NCBI RefSeq assembly: GCF_900129195.1
Contig: NZ_FQUY01000009.1
Span: 1 to 64,000, forward strand
DNA: 64,000 nucleotides
Source: Desulforamulus putei DSM 12395
GTDB taxonomy: Bacteria > Bacillota > Desulfotomaculia > Desulfotomaculales > Desulfotomaculaceae
Reading direction: 5' to 3'
Positions 46,402 to 57,103 of the stretch are shown in pieces. A program made the position numbers and the translations under genes. The notes below the pieces were generated by a model, which was given only the letters and a program-made list of their open reading frames with translations, was not told where the DNA came from and ran no database searches. Within the stretch, counting starts at the first letter, position 1. Every line of letters begins with the position of its first letter.

Positions 46402-47466
46402 TTACCACTTGAACTGAGTAGTGCATCTGAAGGTTGTTTGAGCAAGGGTGAAGTCGTCGATGTGCTTGTCTGTGAAGGGCAGACCGGTAATTTCGAAGAA
46501 CTTCTCCCAGCTGATGCGGTCGATCCACTCGGCCATACGCTCGCCGGGTTGAGCATTGGCAGCCCATACCTCAACCAGTTTCTTAACTGCGTCAACAACT
46601 TCCGGCCAGCGCGGCGGGTTGTTGGGCAGGAAAGGAATAGCCAAGCGAGAGAATCTGGGACCGATACGGCTGTTGGAAATCTTGCCACCTACCCAGATGG
46701 ACACAGCATCGTTCTTGGGGTCGATGATGTGTACGGACGGGCACATGGTGTAGCAGTTACCGCAGTACATGCAGCGCTCGGCTTTAATGTCAATAGACTT
46801 CAGTTTGGGGTTGGGACGGATCGCTGCGGTGGGGCAGCTGGCAGTCAGAGTCGGGATTTCGCAAACCTTGTGCAGGTTTTCATGGTCGATTCTGGGCACG
46901 GTTCTGTGGATACCCAGAATAGCGATGTCAGAGCAGTGTACAGCACCGCACATGTTCAGGCAGCAAGCCAGAGCAATTCTCAGCTTGGCAGGCAGTTTCA
47001 TGGTGGTGAAGTACTCGAACAGCTCATCCATGACGGCTTTCACGATACCGGAAGCATCGGTAGCCGGAGTATGGCAGTGTACCCAACCCTGGGTGTGAAC
47101 GATGTTGGTAATGGAGTTACCGGTACCGCCAACGGGAACACCCATTGCATTCAGGTCAGCAATCAGGGGATCAATTTTGGTTTCATCGCTTAACAGGAAC
47201 TCGATGTTGTGGCGGCTGGTAAATCTCAGGTAACCATCGCAGTATTTGTCTGCCAGATCACAGATTTCACGAATGAAGTAGATAGAGATCAGACGCGGAG
47301 AACCAGCGCGTACGGTGTACAGCTTGGCTCCGGTTTCAGATACGTGTACGAGCACGCCGGGCTTTAAGATTTCATGATAACGCCACTTGCCGTAGTTTTC
47401 TTTGATAATAGGCGGTAACATGTCTTTATAGAGCGGCGGTCCGATATCAGTTCTTGCTTGTGCCAA
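46402..47466 (-). CDS. dsrB: Dissimilatory sulfite reductase beta subunit
   Basis: A 354-residue sirohaem-iron-sulfur subunit that with DsrA reduces sulfite, releasing sulfide through the DsrC trisulfide. Sirohaem and [4Fe-4S] ligation region: [16 protein letters not shown]; ferredoxin-type cluster [12 protein letters not shown]. Full length. Confidence 0.97.
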   Translation of the reverse strand: MAQARTDIGPPLYKDMLPPIIKENYGKWRYHEILKPGVLVHVSETGAKLYTVRAGSPRLISIYFIREICDLADKYCDGYLRFTSRHNIEFLLSDETKIDPLIADLNAMGVPVGGTGNSITNIVHTQGWVHCHTPATDASGIVKAVMDELFEYFTTMKLPAKLRIALACCLNMCGAVHCSDIAILGIHRTVPRIDHENLHKVCEIPTLTASCPTAAIRPNPKLKSIDIKAERCMYCGNCYTMCPSVHIIDPKNDAVSIWVGGKISNSRIGPRFSRLAIPFLPNNPPRWPEVVDAVKKLVEVWAANAQPGERMAEWIDRISWEKFFEITGLPFTDKHIDDFTLAQTTFRCTTQFKW

Positions 47467-47526
47467 TGTGGTTCACCTCTCCCCGTTTCATTATTTTATG
47501 CGGCATCAGCCTGCATGTTTTTCCAA

Positions 47527-48723
47527 TTAGTCTTGAACAACTTCTTCAGGCCACCAGAAGAAGAAGGGGTTTGCACGCGGAGCCAGGACCATTTGCGGAA
47601 CGGGCTCGAGGTCAACAGCGCGCAGAAAGTTGCGCATACCCAGACGGAGGATCAGCTCACCAACACGCTCACGGGTCTTACCGTTTTCATCCCACCATTC
47701 CCAAACTTTTTCGAGGAACTCTTTGAGTTCTTCGTAGGGAGGTTCAAGCTTCATGAAGGGGATGATTACCCAACCCATCATAGCGCCTTGGAGAATAGGA
47801 GCTTTACCACCGATCAGGATGGTAGCGCCGCGGTCGTCACCAGGGCGCAGGGCTTTGCACATCTTGTTGATGCAGTGCATGCAACGGGTGCAGTTGGCGT
47901 TGTCAATGGTCAGTTCGTTGCCGTCCCAGCTCATGCACTTGGTGGGGCACTTGGAAATGACCAAGCCTTCAATATCAAAGCCTTCTGCAACATACTGGCG
48001 AACAGCTTCCTGGTCAATCTTGATATCGTCTCTCCAGGTACCCTGGATGGAGATGTCGGAACGAGCGATAGAAGCTACGCAGTCGTTGGGGCAACCGGAG
48101 ATCTTAATTTTGCACTTGTAAGGCCACATGGGGCGGTGCAGGTAATCCTGGAACTCGTTAGTCAGGTCGTGGCAGAGATCCAGGGTGTCGATCATGGAAA
48201 ATTCGCAACGAGCGGGACCGGCACAGCAGCTGGGGGTACGAAGGTTGGAACCGGAACCGCCTAAATCGAAAGGATGCTCTTCGAAGTTGGAAACTTCATC
48301 AAAGATGGTTTGGAGCTTATCGGTTTGGGTGCCCAGCAGTACCAGGTCACCGGTGGAACCGTGCAGGTTGGTCAGACCAGAACCATACTTTTCCCAAACG
48401 TCACAAACCTGACGCAGGGCCTTGGTGGTGTAGTACCAACCGGAGGGCTGGTTCAGGCGGATGGTGTGGAACATTTCCACGTTGGGGAATTGCTCAGGAA
48501 CGTCAGAGTAGCGACCGATTACACCGCCGCCATAACCCATAACACCTACCAGGCCGCCGTGCTTCCAGTGAGCTTTCTTGTCAACATAGGAAAGCTCCAG
48601 CTGGCCAAGCAGGTCCTGAGCAGACGGGCTGTTAGCGGCAGCTCTCTTGATTTCTTTTACGAAACTGGGCCAGGGGCCTTTCTCGAGTTCGTCCAAGAGA
48701 GGAGTCTTCTTGGCTTCGGTCAT
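47527..48723 (-). CDS. dsrA: Dissimilatory sulfite reductase alpha subunit
   Basis: A 398-residue subunit. Cluster and sirohaem motifs: [12 protein letters not shown] and [11 protein letters not shown]; ferredoxin domain [13 protein letters not shown]. The ATG after GGAGGTGAACTTA is chosen over an upstream GTG that overlaps the ribosome-binding site. With dsrB and dsrD it marks dissimilatory sulfate or sulfite respiration. Confidence 0.98.
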   Translation of the reverse strand: MTEAKKTPLLDELEKGPWPSFVKEIKRAAANSPSAQDLLGQLELSYVDKKAHWKHGGLVGVMGYGGGVIGRYSDVPEQFPNVEMFHTIRLNQPSGWYYTTKALRQVCDVWEKYGSGLTNLHGSTGDLVLLGTQTDKLQTIFDEVSNFEEHPFDLGGSGSNLRTPSCCAGPARCEFSMIDTLDLCHDLTNEFQDYLHRPMWPYKCKIKISGCPNDCVASIARSDISIQGTWRDDIKIDQEAVRQYVAEGFDIEGLVISKCPTKCMSWDGNELTIDNANCTRCMHCINKMCKALRPGDDRGATILIGGKAPILQGAMMGWVIIPFMKLEPPYEELKEFLEKVWEWWDENGKTRERVGELILRLGMRNFLRAVDLEPVPQMVLAPRANPFFFWWPEEVVQD

Positions 48724-48732
48724 TAAGTTCAC

Positions 48733-49357
48733 CTCCGTTTTTTTGTGAAAAAGGATAGAGTTACCCTACCCCGCCATAAATGGCACAGCCGCTCTTCCAG
48801 CGCAGATCGTTAGTTTAGTAACTAATAAAAGCAGTTACACACGATCCACAGCTAGTTAGACAAAAAAAGACAAACTTGTCCAACCTGGAAAAGCAGGCAA
48901 TATTGTCTCAAATTGCACAATCCAGAAACCAATATACAAGTGTACTCCACAAAAATATTAACACCTGTCCCATCAATCTGTCAACAGATATTCAGCTGAC
49001 GGCAATGTGGAGTTTTTCACTAAATCTGAATAGTGCCAAAATTTTCCGGGGCAGCCTTTTGTACAGCTTTGGCGCCAAAAATCAAGCAGCCGGCTGTCAT
49101 TTGGTCTGTTCAGTTATGAAAATAATTGTACCACAGGCGGCAGGACATGTCTTGTAGGTTTTTCTGTGTGAGCAGGAAGAAAAATACTGATGCTGTTCCG
49201 GAATGCAAAGGGTTTGTTTTAAGTTGGTTCCGCAATGTAATACATATGCATTTATGCAATGTCTTTAAAATAGGTACTTGCTTATTATTTAATATACGCC
49301 GTATTCTTCAAAGGGGCAAGACTAAATTCGCTAAAAATTTCGACAATTATATATAAA
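48733..49357. promoter_or_regulatory. dsrA upstream region, with Rex-like palindrome
   Basis: This 620-base gap has no gene. It contains TTGTCTCAAATTGCACAA at 48903-48920, an 18-base dyad close to the Rex consensus TTGTGA-N6-TCACAA (four to five of six bases in each half). A weak promoter (TGGACA, 16 bases, TCTAAC) lies nearer dsrA at about 48855-48885. The rest, 49000-49350, shows nothing I can name. Confidence 0.4.
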
Positions 49358-49386
49358 AATATGCTCTCAGTCAGAGAGCATATCCT
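49358..49386 (-). terminator. Terminator overlapping the iorB stop codon
   Basis: ATATGCTCTC pairs with GAGAGCATAT around TGACT, which contains the iorB TGA stop, and is followed on the minus strand by TTTTATAT. Confidence 0.85.
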
Positions 49387-49946
49387 TTCTCAAAGGCTTT
49401 GAGGTTTACGTCTAAAAATTTTTCCGGTACACGGGCCTGAAGGGCTTGCAACCAGGTGTCTTTGGCAATGGGCAGCCGCCTGGCCAGCAGGCCGATGAGG
49501 ACCACGTTGGCAGCCCTGGGGTTGCCGCAGCCGATGGCAATGTTTAAAGCATCTACTACGATGGTGTGGGTCGCGGCCTGTTTGACTCTGGCCAGGCAAT
49601 CTGTTGGATAGACCGCCGCTCCGGTCAGCACCGGTACCGGCGGAATGGCCTGGTCATTAACAATCATATGACCGTCGGGTTTCAAGTAGGACAGCCAGCG
49701 CAGGGCTTCCATTTTTTCAAAGGCTAAAATAACATCGGCGCCGCCCTGGGAAATGATCGGTGAGTAGACCTTTTCCCCTAAGCGCACCTGGGTGACGACG
49801 CTACCGCCCCGCTGGGCCATACCTTTGATCTCGGAAACTTTAATGTCATAGCCGGCGTCCTGGGCCGCTTTGGCCAGGACCCGGGTGGCCAGAATGGTTC
49901 CCTGCCCGCCGACACCCACCAGCAAGATGTTGATTGGCTTAAGCAT
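49371..49946 (-). CDS. iorB: Indolepyruvate ferredoxin oxidoreductase beta subunit
   Basis: A 191-residue gamma-type subunit (V-G-V-G-G-Q-G-T-I-L-A-T-R-V-L nucleotide-type motif). With IorA it oxidatively decarboxylates arylpyruvates to arylacetyl-CoA and reduces ferredoxin. The exact start is uncertain among three closely spaced codons; the ATG with GGGGTGA upstream is used. Overlaps iorA. Confidence 0.92.
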   Translation of the reverse strand: MLKPINILLVGVGGQGTILATRVLAKAAQDAGYDIKVSEIKGMAQRGGSVVTQVRLGEKVYSPIISQGGADVILAFEKMEALRWLSYLKPDGHMIVNDQAIPPVPVLTGAAVYPTDCLARVKQAATHTIVVDALNIAIGCGNPRAANVVLIGLLARRLPIAKDTWLQALQARVPEKFLDVNLKAFEKGYAL

Positions 49947-51714
49947 TTTCATCACCCCGCTTTGTGAGAGCGCCTTTTTTACAAACCTGGATGCACAGCC
50001 CGCAGCCGTTGCACTGGATAGCCGTGATATGGGCCTTTCCCTCCCGGCGGGAAATGGCCGGACAGCCTAATTGTAAACACATGCCGCAGTTTACACAGGT
50101 CTCTTTGTCTACTGCCACCGGTTGGGCTGCTGTATTTTTCTTAAGCAGCATACAGGGGCGCCTTACAATAATGACGGAAGGCTCCGGCGCCGCCACCTCT
50201 TCTTTGACGGCCCGTTCAAGTTCAGCTAAATTCATGGGGTCCACGGTCCGGACCCGGTTCACGCCGACGGCTCTGGCAACGGCGGCCAGGTCCACCTCGG
50301 GCGCCGGCTTGCCTAAGAGCGTTGTCCCGGTGGCGGGGTTTTCCTGGTGCCCCGTCATGGCGGTGGTCCGGTTGTCCAGAATCAGCACGGTGGAGGTGCC
50401 GCCGTTATAGACCACATCCATCAGGCCGGTCACGCCGGAATGCAGGAAAGTGCTGTCGCCGATGACGGCCACGGTGCGGCGGGCCAGTTCCGGATTGGCC
50501 TTTTCCATGCCCAGGGCGGCCCCGATGCTAGCGCCCATACAGATACAGGTATCCATGGCGCTGAGCGGACTGAGGCTACCCAGGGTGTAGCAGCCGATAT
50601 CGCCGCTGACGATTAATTTCAGTTTCTTTAAGGTATAAAACACACCCCGGTGGGGGCAGCCGGCACACATCACCGGCGGCCGGCCGGGTAAGGGCTCACC
50701 GGCGGCTTCTTGTCCGGCCGCCGCTGCCGCCAGGTATTCCCGGGCCACCGGAAAGCCGGCTTTGGATAAGCGGTCTGCCATGAGGGCCGGACTGAGTTCT
50801 CCGTAGGAGGGCAGCAGTTCCTTTCCTTTTGCTGCAATGCCCAGGGCACGGATTTGCAGTTCCAAAAAGGGTTCCAGTTCCTCAATCACCAGGATTTGCG
50901 CGACCCCGGCAGCAAATGCTCTGATGAGTTTTTCCGGCAGCGGATTGGTCAGTCCCAATTTGAGAACCGATGCCCGGGGAAGAACCTCCTTGACATAGTG
51001 GTAACTGATGCCGCTGGTAATAACACCCAGACTGCGGTCGCCCCACTCGATAAAGTTAACGGGGCAGTTCTCACTGTATTCTTTTAGCCGGGCGGTGCGT
51101 TCTTCCAGGAAAACACGGCGCAGACGGCCGTGGGCGGGTACCATGACATACTTGAGAGGGTCTTTGCTGTAGGGACGCAGGGTTCGCGGGCCTGGTTCCT
51201 TTAGCTCCACAAAGCTCTGGGAATGGGAGACCCTGGTGGTAAGCCGCAGCATGACCGGCGTATCAAATTGTTCGCTGATATCCAGGCCCAGACCCACCAT
51301 ATCTTTGGCTTCCTGGCTGTCAGCCGGTTCCAGGCAGGGGATTTTGTTCATCAGCGCATAGAAGCGGTTGTCCTGTTCGTTTTGCGAGCTGTGCATGCCC
51401 GGATCGTCGGCGGACACCAGGAGCAGCCCGCCGTTAACGCCGGTATAGGCCAGTGTAAAAAGCGGGTCGGCAGCCACGTTGACTCCTACATGTTTCATGG
51501 TCACCAGCACCCTGGCCCCGGCGATGGAGGCACCGGCTCCCACTTCCAGGGCCACTTTTTCATTGGGTGACCACTGGGCATAAATATCCGGATATTTGGC
51601 AAAGTTCTCCAGAATTTCGGTGCTGGGGGTACCCGGGTAACCGGCGCCGACGGTAACCCCGGCCTCGTAGGCCCCGCGGGCAATGGCAGCGTTGCCGGAA
51701 AGGAGTTCTTTCAT
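49939..51714 (-). CDS. iorA: Indolepyruvate ferredoxin oxidoreductase alpha subunit
   Basis: A 591-residue subunit with pyruvate-ferredoxin-oxidoreductase-like domain (G-Y-P-G-T-P-S-T-E-I), thiamine diphosphate-binding motif (G-D-I-G-C-Y-T and G-D-S-T-F) and two C-terminal [4Fe-4S] clusters (C-V-N-C-G-M-C-L-Q-L-G-C-P and C-N-G-C-G-L-C-I-Q-V-C). Substrates would be indolepyruvate, phenylpyruvate or p-hydroxyphenylpyruvate. Confidence 0.95.
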   Translation of the reverse strand: MKELLSGNAAIARGAYEAGVTVGAGYPGTPSTEILENFAKYPDIYAQWSPNEKVALEVGAGASIAGARVLVTMKHVGVNVAADPLFTLAYTGVNGGLLLVSADDPGMHSSQNEQDNRFYALMNKIPCLEPADSQEAKDMVGLGLDISEQFDTPVMLRLTTRVSHSQSFVELKEPGPRTLRPYSKDPLKYVMVPAHGRLRRVFLEERTARLKEYSENCPVNFIEWGDRSLGVITSGISYHYVKEVLPRASVLKLGLTNPLPEKLIRAFAAGVAQILVIEELEPFLELQIRALGIAAKGKELLPSYGELSPALMADRLSKAGFPVAREYLAAAAAGQEAAGEPLPGRPPVMCAGCPHRGVFYTLKKLKLIVSGDIGCYTLGSLSPLSAMDTCICMGASIGAALGMEKANPELARRTVAVIGDSTFLHSGVTGLMDVVYNGGTSTVLILDNRTTAMTGHQENPATGTTLLGKPAPEVDLAAVARAVGVNRVRTVDPMNLAELERAVKEEVAAPEPSVIIVRRPCMLLKKNTAAQPVAVDKETCVNCGMCLQLGCPAISRREGKAHITAIQCNGCGLCIQVCKKGALTKRGDENA

Positions 51715-51719
51715 AAGTT

Positions 51720-51952
51720 TTGCCTCCTAGATAGTGAATAGGGTCGCGTCCTGGGCTGTTGGGTGTTTCTATGGGGTCACGTTTGGGCTATTGGGTATTT
51801 CTATGGGGTCTTGTCTGGGCTAATACTGCATTTCTTTAAGGTCCCGCCTTTATGAATACGTGAGACCCTAAAGAAATGCATCCGGCCCAGACTCGACCCA
51901 AAAGAAATGCTTCCCGGCCCAGACTGGACCCCAGAGGACTACCCTTAAGCCT
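51720..51952. repeat. Imperfect inverted repeat (GGGGTC / GGAATACCC family) between paaK and iorA
   Basis: TGGGTATTTCTATGGGGTC and GTCTGGGC words at the left face GGCCCAGACTGGACC and CCAGAGGACTACCC at the right. CTGCATTTCTTTAAGGTC and GACCCTAAAGAAATGCA form a near-perfect inner hairpin. The right end reaches almost to the paaK stop. Confidence 0.8.
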
Positions 51953-51956
51953 AGAC

Positions 51957-53255
51957 TTATTTATTTCTCAAGTCAATGACTCTCTTAGCCTTTCCTACAC
52001 TCCGTTCCAAAGAACGGGGTTCCAGCAGTTTTACTTTGGGGCTGATGGAGAGAACCGCCAGCAGCCGCGCCCTGACTTTTGCTTCCAGTTCTTCGAGATC
52101 CCGCCAGTTGCCGGTGAAAGCATCCTCGTTCATTTCCACCTGAACTTCCAGGGCATCCAGATATCCTTTCTTGGTGACAATGATCTGGTAATGGGGCGCC
52201 ACCCCTGCGATCTGCAGTAACACATCTTCGATCTGGGAGGGGAATACATTGACGCCGCTGACGATGAGCATGTCATCGGTTCTGCCGGTGACCTTGCGTA
52301 TACGGGCAGTGGTTCTGCCGCAGGGGCAGGGTTCGCTGGTTTTCACGGTAATATCCCTGGTACGGTAGCGGATAATGGGCAGCGCCTCTTTGGTCAGGCT
52401 GGTAATGACCAGTTCCCCTTCTTGCCCGTCGGGTACCGGCTCTCCGGTGTCGGGGTTGATCACTTCAACCAGGAAGTGGTCCTCAGAAATATGCATGCCT
52501 TTGCGTTCCCGGCATTCCCCCGCCACTCCCGGCCCGATGATTTCGCTGAGGCCGTAGTTATCGGTGGCAAACAGCCCCCAAACTCTCTCAATTTCGTCCC
52601 TCATGCTTTCGGTCCAGGCCTCGGAACCAAAAAGGCCCACTTTTACCCCCAGGGATCTGGGATCAATGCCCATGCCCCTGGCCACTTCCGCCATGTGCAG
52701 GGCATAGGTGGGTGTGCCGATCAATGCGGTGGTGCCAAAATCCTGTATCAGCATGATTTGTTTTTCTGTGTTGCCGGTGGAAGAGGGAACCACGGTGGCT
52801 CCTACCTTCTCCAAACCATAGTGCAACCCGAATGCTCCGGTAAACAAACCGTAACCAAAGCTTACCTGGGCCACATCCTCCTCGGTCACCCCGGCGGCGG
52901 TCACCATGCGAGCCACCAACTCCGACCAGGTTTCAATGTCCTGGCGGGTATAGCCAACCACGGTGGGTTTTCCGGTGGTACCGGAGGAAGCGTGCAGTCG
53001 CACCACCTTTTTCATCGGCACGGCAAACATATTAAAGGGATAGTTGTCCCGCAGGGCTGTCTTGGTAGTAAAGGGCAGCTTGGTAACATCTGCAACGGTT
53101 TTTATGTCCTGGGGTTTTACCCCGTGCCGGTCAAACAGTTCTTTGTAGAAAGGAACCTTTTGATAAACATTGGCTACGGTTTGTTGAAGCCGGGAGGCCT
53201 GCAACTGATGCAGGGCTTCCCGGTCCATGGTTTCATATTGTTTGTTCCAGATCAT
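51957..53255 (-). CDS. paaK: Phenylacetate/arylacetate-CoA ligase
   Basis: A 432-residue adenylate-forming enzyme of the PaaK type: [15 protein letters not shown] and [10 protein letters not shown] motifs. Beside iorAB it may run toward ATP formation, releasing arylacetate from arylacetyl-CoA. The start overlaps the symporter stop by 4 bases. Confidence 0.93.
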   Translation of the reverse strand: MIWNKQYETMDREALHQLQASRLQQTVANVYQKVPFYKELFDRHGVKPQDIKTVADVTKLPFTTKTALRDNYPFNMFAVPMKKVVRLHASSGTTGKPTVVGYTRQDIETWSELVARMVTAAGVTEEDVAQVSFGYGLFTGAFGLHYGLEKVGATVVPSSTGNTEKQIMLIQDFGTTALIGTPTYALHMAEVARGMGIDPRSLGVKVGLFGSEAWTESMRDEIERVWGLFATDNYGLSEIIGPGVAGECRERKGMHISEDHFLVEVINPDTGEPVPDGQEGELVITSLTKEALPIIRYRTRDITVKTSEPCPCGRTTARIRKVTGRTDDMLIVSGVNVFPSQIEDVLLQIAGVAPHYQIIVTKKGYLDALEVQVEMNEDAFTGNWRDLEELEAKVRARLLAVLSISPKVKLLEPRSLERSVGKAKRVIDLRNK

Positions 53256-54766
53256 AGCTGCTCCACCTTCTTGTTTTTCACTAACATGGTACATCTGGGC
53301 GCACTGTCACCAAATACCTTACACAGGTGATCCTCGGGCAGCGGCTCGGTTACCAGACTGACCAGGGGCATCACCGCCAGCGGCACCAGCATGGCCAGGG
53401 AGCCCACCAGGGGGATTTTGCCGGCGTCCAATTTAAAGTAGAAGGAAAAGATCACCGAGATGGTTAAACCGGTAAGGGCGCCGATCCAGGCCCCTTTGGT
53501 AGTGGCGCCGCGCCAGTATAAGCCCAGGAGGTAAGGAGCCAGAAAGGCGCCGGCCACCGTTCCCCAGGAAATGGCCATGAGGCTCAGGATAATGGTGGGT
53601 TTGGCCAGGGCCAGGCCCACCGAAAGGGCGATGAACAGCGCACAGAAAACTCTCATCAGCCGGACATTTTGTTTCTCGCTCAGGGTCGGGCAAATTCCCT
53701 GGATGAGGTCGATGGTTACGGATGAACTGGAAACCAGCACCAGGGAAGCCAGGGTCGACATGGAGGCGGAAAGCACCAGCAGCAGGATCAAGGTTACGGC
53801 CCATTCCGGCAGGTTGTTCATCATAATTTGGGGAATCATCAGATCGGGGTTCGGTTTGCCGGTAACCGCATCAACGGGTACTTTCTCAAAGAACAGCCGG
53901 GTCAGGCTGCCGGTAAAGTAGGCACCGGTGGTGATGACAAGGGCAAACAGGGTTGCCACAACGGCCGCCGGTTTAATGGCCGCCTCATCTTTAATGGCGT
54001 AAAATTTTTGCACCATCTGGGGCAGGCCCCAGGTTCCCAGGCTGGTCAGGATCACCAAAGAAGCGATGGGAATGAAGCCGGGAGGCCCAACCGGCGCAAC
54101 AAGCCGGGGATCGACGGCCGCCAGCTTGCTGATGGCAGGCATGAAACCGCCAACCTGCGGCGCTCCCAGCACATAGTAAATTAATGTGAAGACCCCGAAA
54201 ATCATAACGGTTCCCTGCACCACATCCGTCAGGGCCACCGCGCGGTAGCCGCCGGTGACCAGGTACATGGCCGTTAACACCGCCATGGCGACGGCCGCAT
54301 AGGTATAGGGAATTTCAAAGACCCGCTCAAACAGGTAGCTTAAACCCATATAAACTGATGCCGAGTAAGGGATCATAAAGACGAAGATAATGAGTGCGGC
54401 AAAGATCTTGAGGCTCGGTGATTGGTAACGGGCCCCCAGGAACTGCGGCATGGTCATGGTGTTTAACCGCACGGTCATTTGCCGGGTCCGCTTGGCCAGC
54501 ACCCACCAGGCCAGCAGGCTGCCCAGCAGGGTATTGCCGACAACAATCCAGAGGGCGGACAGGCCGAAGCCCCAGCCCACTTTGCCGGCATAGCCGATGA
54601 AGATAACCGCCGAAAAATAGGTAGTGCCGTAGGCAAAGGCGGAAAGCCAGGGTCCTACGGTTCTGCCCCCCAGGAAAAAGTCGTTCAGGGTTTTGGCCCG
54701 GCGCATGCAGTAAAGCCCGCTAAATAAAAGAAACCCTATAAAAAGGGTTAGAAAGATCCCTTTCAT
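53252..54766 (-). CDS. Sodium:solute symporter (SSS family)
   Basis: A 504-residue transporter with about 13 transmembrane helices and the SSS signature region ([14 protein letters not shown]). It is coupled to paaK by a 4-base overlap, so the solute may be an aryl acid or a related organic anion; this is inference from position. Sodium-coupled pantothenate or proline carriers are alternatives. Confidence 0.88.
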   Translation of the reverse strand: MKGIFLTLFIGFLLFSGLYCMRRAKTLNDFFLGGRTVGPWLSAFAYGTTYFSAVIFIGYAGKVGWGFGLSALWIVVGNTLLGSLLAWWVLAKRTRQMTVRLNTMTMPQFLGARYQSPSLKIFAALIIFVFMIPYSASVYMGLSYLFERVFEIPYTYAAVAMAVLTAMYLVTGGYRAVALTDVVQGTVMIFGVFTLIYYVLGAPQVGGFMPAISKLAAVDPRLVAPVGPPGFIPIASLVILTSLGTWGLPQMVQKFYAIKDEAAIKPAAVVATLFALVITTGAYFTGSLTRLFFEKVPVDAVTGKPNPDLMIPQIMMNNLPEWAVTLILLLVLSASMSTLASLVLVSSSSVTIDLIQGICPTLSEKQNVRLMRVFCALFIALSVGLALAKPTIILSLMAISWGTVAGAFLAPYLLGLYWRGATTKGAWIGALTGLTISVIFSFYFKLDAGKIPLVGSLAMLVPLAVMPLVSLVTEPLPEDHLCKVFGDSAPRCTMLVKNKKVEQL

Positions 54767-54789
54767 TCTACCGTCCTCCTGTTCTACTA

Positions 54790-55099
54790 TGTGGTATTCC
54801 TTTGAGGTCGGCCGTTGGCTCTAGCCATTGGCCCTTTAGGGTGATTCTTTGGGAACAGCTTTTGCTGTTCGTCGCTCGCTATTAGCCTTAAGGGTGGGGG
54901 GTTGGGGTCCCACCATTCTTCCGTCCTGCGATCACCTCCGAACATGCAAATTGTAGTTCCTATTCTATATAACTATGTCAATTCCTGCACAAAATTACAT
55001 ATTATTTTGGGTATTTCTTTGGGGTTCCGCCTTTAGCTGTCAGCCGTCAGCTTTTGTGTTATTTAAGCTGACGGCTGAGGGCTGATAGCTGACAGCTAA
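54790..55099. repeat. Gap with two repeat elements between the aminotransferase and symporter genes
   Basis: Left part: GGTATTCCTTTGAGGTC, GCCGTTGGCTCTAGCCATTG. Right part (55010-55099): GGGTATTTCTTTGGGGTT, then AGCTGTCAGCCGTCAGCTT and its inverted copy AAGCTGACGGCTGAGGGC with CTGATAGCTGACAGCT, forming a hairpin that touches the aminotransferase stop. Confidence 0.8.
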
Positions 55100-56295
55100 A
55101 TATATACGACCCTGGATTTACTCAAGCCCTTGCGCTTGATAAACCTGCCCATGCGGTTAATGGCCTCGGTTAAATCTTCCACCGAGGAAGCATAGGAGCA
55201 GCGGATGCAGTGTTCGCCGCCGGGGCCGAAGACATCGCCGGGGATGACGGCCACCTTTTCCTCCAGCAGCAGGTTCTCGGCAAACTCCGAGGCGGTCAGG
55301 CCGGTGTGCCCGATGTAAGGAAAGGCGTAAAAGGCGCCGCCGGGTTCAAAACAGGGCAGTCCTATTTCCTTAAATCCCTGGAGCACTAAACGCCGGCGGC
55401 GGTTATAATGGGCCACCATCTTTTCCATGGCGCTTTTTCCATTCTGCAAGGCCTCCAAGGCGGCAACCTGTGCGGTAATGGGAGCGCACAACATGGTATA
55501 CTGGTGTATTTTGGTCATGGCGGCAATAAAATCTTCGTGGGCTGCCGCGTAGCCCAACCGCCAGCCGGTCATGGCGTAGGCCTTGGAAAACCCGTTTAAG
55601 AGAATGGTGCGCTCCCGCATGCCGGGCAGGGAGGCAAAGCAGGTGTGCTGACCGGTATAGGTCAGGCGGTCGTAAATTTCATCGGAGATTACCAGCAGGT
55701 CGTGTTTTTGCACCACTTCTGCAATTTGCAGCAGACTTTCCCGGTCCATGACCGCCCCGGTGGGGTTGTTGGGGAAACAGAGCAGCAGCGCCTTTGATCT
55801 GGGCGTAATGACGGCCTCCAGTTTATCGGCGGTCAACCTGAACCTGTCTTCCATGCTTGTGGCCACGGTCACCGGAACGCCGCCGGCCAGACTGGTGCAG
55901 GGAATATAGGAGACGTAGCAGGGGGTCGGTATAATCACCTCATCGCCGGGGCTGACCACCGTCCTGAGCGCCAGGTCCAGCGCTTCGCTGACCCCCACCG
56001 TAACCAGGATTTCCTTCCGGGGATCATACCGAACCCCCTGGCCGGCCAGGTAACCGGCTATTTCTTCCCTGAGCTCCAGCAGGCCGTGGTTGCTGGTGTA
56101 GGAGGTTCTCCCCCTGTGCAGGGAATATATGCAGGACTCCCGGATATGCCAGGGTGTAACAAAATCCGGTTCTCCCACGCCCAGGGAGATGACCCCTTCC
56201 ATCTCGGCTGCCAGGTCGAAAAAGCGGCGGATGCCGGAGGGAGGAATATTCCTTACGGCAGGATTGATGTAGTCTGTCCATTTGCCTGTACTCAC
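55096..56295 (-). CDS. Class I/II aminotransferase
   Basis: A 399-residue PLP enzyme of the aspartate/aromatic aminotransferase group. The PLP lysine is in L-N-G-F-S-K-A-Y-A-M-T-G-W-R; other motifs are Y-T-S-N-H-G-L-L-E-L-R and N-N-P-T-G-A-V. Placed beside iorAB and the aryl-CoA ligase it would supply arylpyruvates from aromatic amino acids. Substrate not provable from sequence. Confidence 0.9.
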   Translation of the reverse strand: MSTGKWTDYINPAVRNIPPSGIRRFFDLAAEMEGVISLGVGEPDFVTPWHIRESCIYSLHRGRTSYTSNHGLLELREEIAGYLAGQGVRYDPRKEILVTVGVSEALDLALRTVVSPGDEVIIPTPCYVSYIPCTSLAGGVPVTVATSMEDRFRLTADKLEAVITPRSKALLLCFPNNPTGAVMDRESLLQIAEVVQKHDLLVISDEIYDRLTYTGQHTCFASLPGMRERTILLNGFSKAYAMTGWRLGYAAAHEDFIAAMTKIHQYTMLCAPITAQVAALEALQNGKSAMEKMVAHYNRRRRLVLQGFKEIGLPCFEPGGAFYAFPYIGHTGLTASEFAENLLLEEKVAVIPGDVFGPGGEHCIRCSYASSVEDLTEAINRMGRFIKRKGLSKSRVVYI

Positions 56296-56771
56296 GGGGT
56301 AATCACCAACCTTTTATCAGTTTCCCGGTCTTCAAAGATAAACCCGTCCTGTTTATATGTCTTGAGGACAAAATGAGTGGCCGTGCTCAGCACGTTCTCA
56401 ATGGTGGCCAGCTTGGTGGCCACAAACAGCGCCACTTCCTTCATGGTAACTCCCTCCACAAAAACCGCCAGGTCGTAGGCCCCGGACATCAGGTGGACGG
56501 TCTTGACCTCCGGAAAACGGTAAATGCGCTCCGCCACCGCATCAAAACCCACGTCCCTCTGGGGGCTTATTTTTACCTCAATCAAGGCGGACACTTTTTC
56601 CACGCCTGCTTTTTCCCAGTTGATCAATGTAAAATACTTAATGATGGTCTTGTCTGCTTCCAGTCGTTCAATGATCTGCCGGACTTCCTTCTCTTCCCGC
56701 CCGGTCATGGTGGCGATTTGCTTGGCCGTCAGTCTGCTGTTGTTTTGTAGGAGCTCCAGAATCTCGAGCAT
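56292..56771 (-). CDS. Lrp/AsnC-family transcriptional regulator
   Basis: A 159-residue regulator with an N-terminal winged helix-turn-helix (L-T-A-K-Q-I-A-T-M-T-G-R-E-E-K-E-V-R-Q-I) and a C-terminal RAM ligand domain. It overlaps the aminotransferase start by 4 bases and probably senses an amino acid and controls the cluster. It is the first gene after a T-box leader. Confidence 0.92.
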   Translation of the reverse strand: MLEILELLQNNSRLTAKQIATMTGREEKEVRQIIERLEADKTIIKYFTLINWEKAGVEKVSALIEVKISPQRDVGFDAVAERIYRFPEVKTVHLMSGAYDLAVFVEGVTMKEVALFVATKLATIENVLSTATHFVLKTYKQDGFIFEDRETDKRLVITP

Positions 56772-56816
56772 GCTTGCACCTCCGTATTCTTAGCCATCAG
56801 CTTTCAGCTTTTTGAT

Positions 56817-56845
56817 TTGGTATTTCTTTGGGGGGTGACCCCAAA
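56817..56845. repeat. GGTATTTCTTTGGGG repeat after the T-box terminator
   Basis: GGTATTTCTTTGGGGGGTG is followed by ACCCC, a single end of the GGGTATTCCTTTGGGGTC family, placed between the T-box terminator and the regulator gene. Confidence 0.7.
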
Positions 56846-56846
56846 G

Positions 56847-57080
56847 CAAAAAACTCCGTCCCGTAAAGGGACGGAGTTTTAGTATCCGTGGTACCACCCT
56901 CATTGGCTGCCGGTACATGACGGCGGCAACCCACTCGGACTTCTGTAACGGTGAAGAACCGGCAAAGCTTACTGTTGTTTCGGCTTGCACTCCGGGGCGG
57001 CCCGGCTGTTTCCTTGGCCGGGCTTGCACCGTCCCCCGGCTCGCTGAGCAATTCCCACAACCTTCTTCCCCGTCATCGTT
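56847..57080 (-). promoter_or_regulatory. T-box riboswitch leader
   Basis: On the minus strand the T-box sequence AGGGTGGTACCACGG (56886-56900) is followed by a terminator (CTCCGTCCC pairing with GGGACGGAG, then TTTTTT, 56847-56880). Upstream a Stem I-like region has AGCGAG and GGTGCAAGCC. T-boxes read uncharged tRNA and switch a terminator. The specifier codon could not be assigned with confidence. The promoter is at 57104-57132, so the leader controls the Lrp-type regulator and the aminotransferase. Confidence 0.9.
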
Positions 57081-57103
57081 TTTTGTATGGAGTATTGATT
57101 TAC

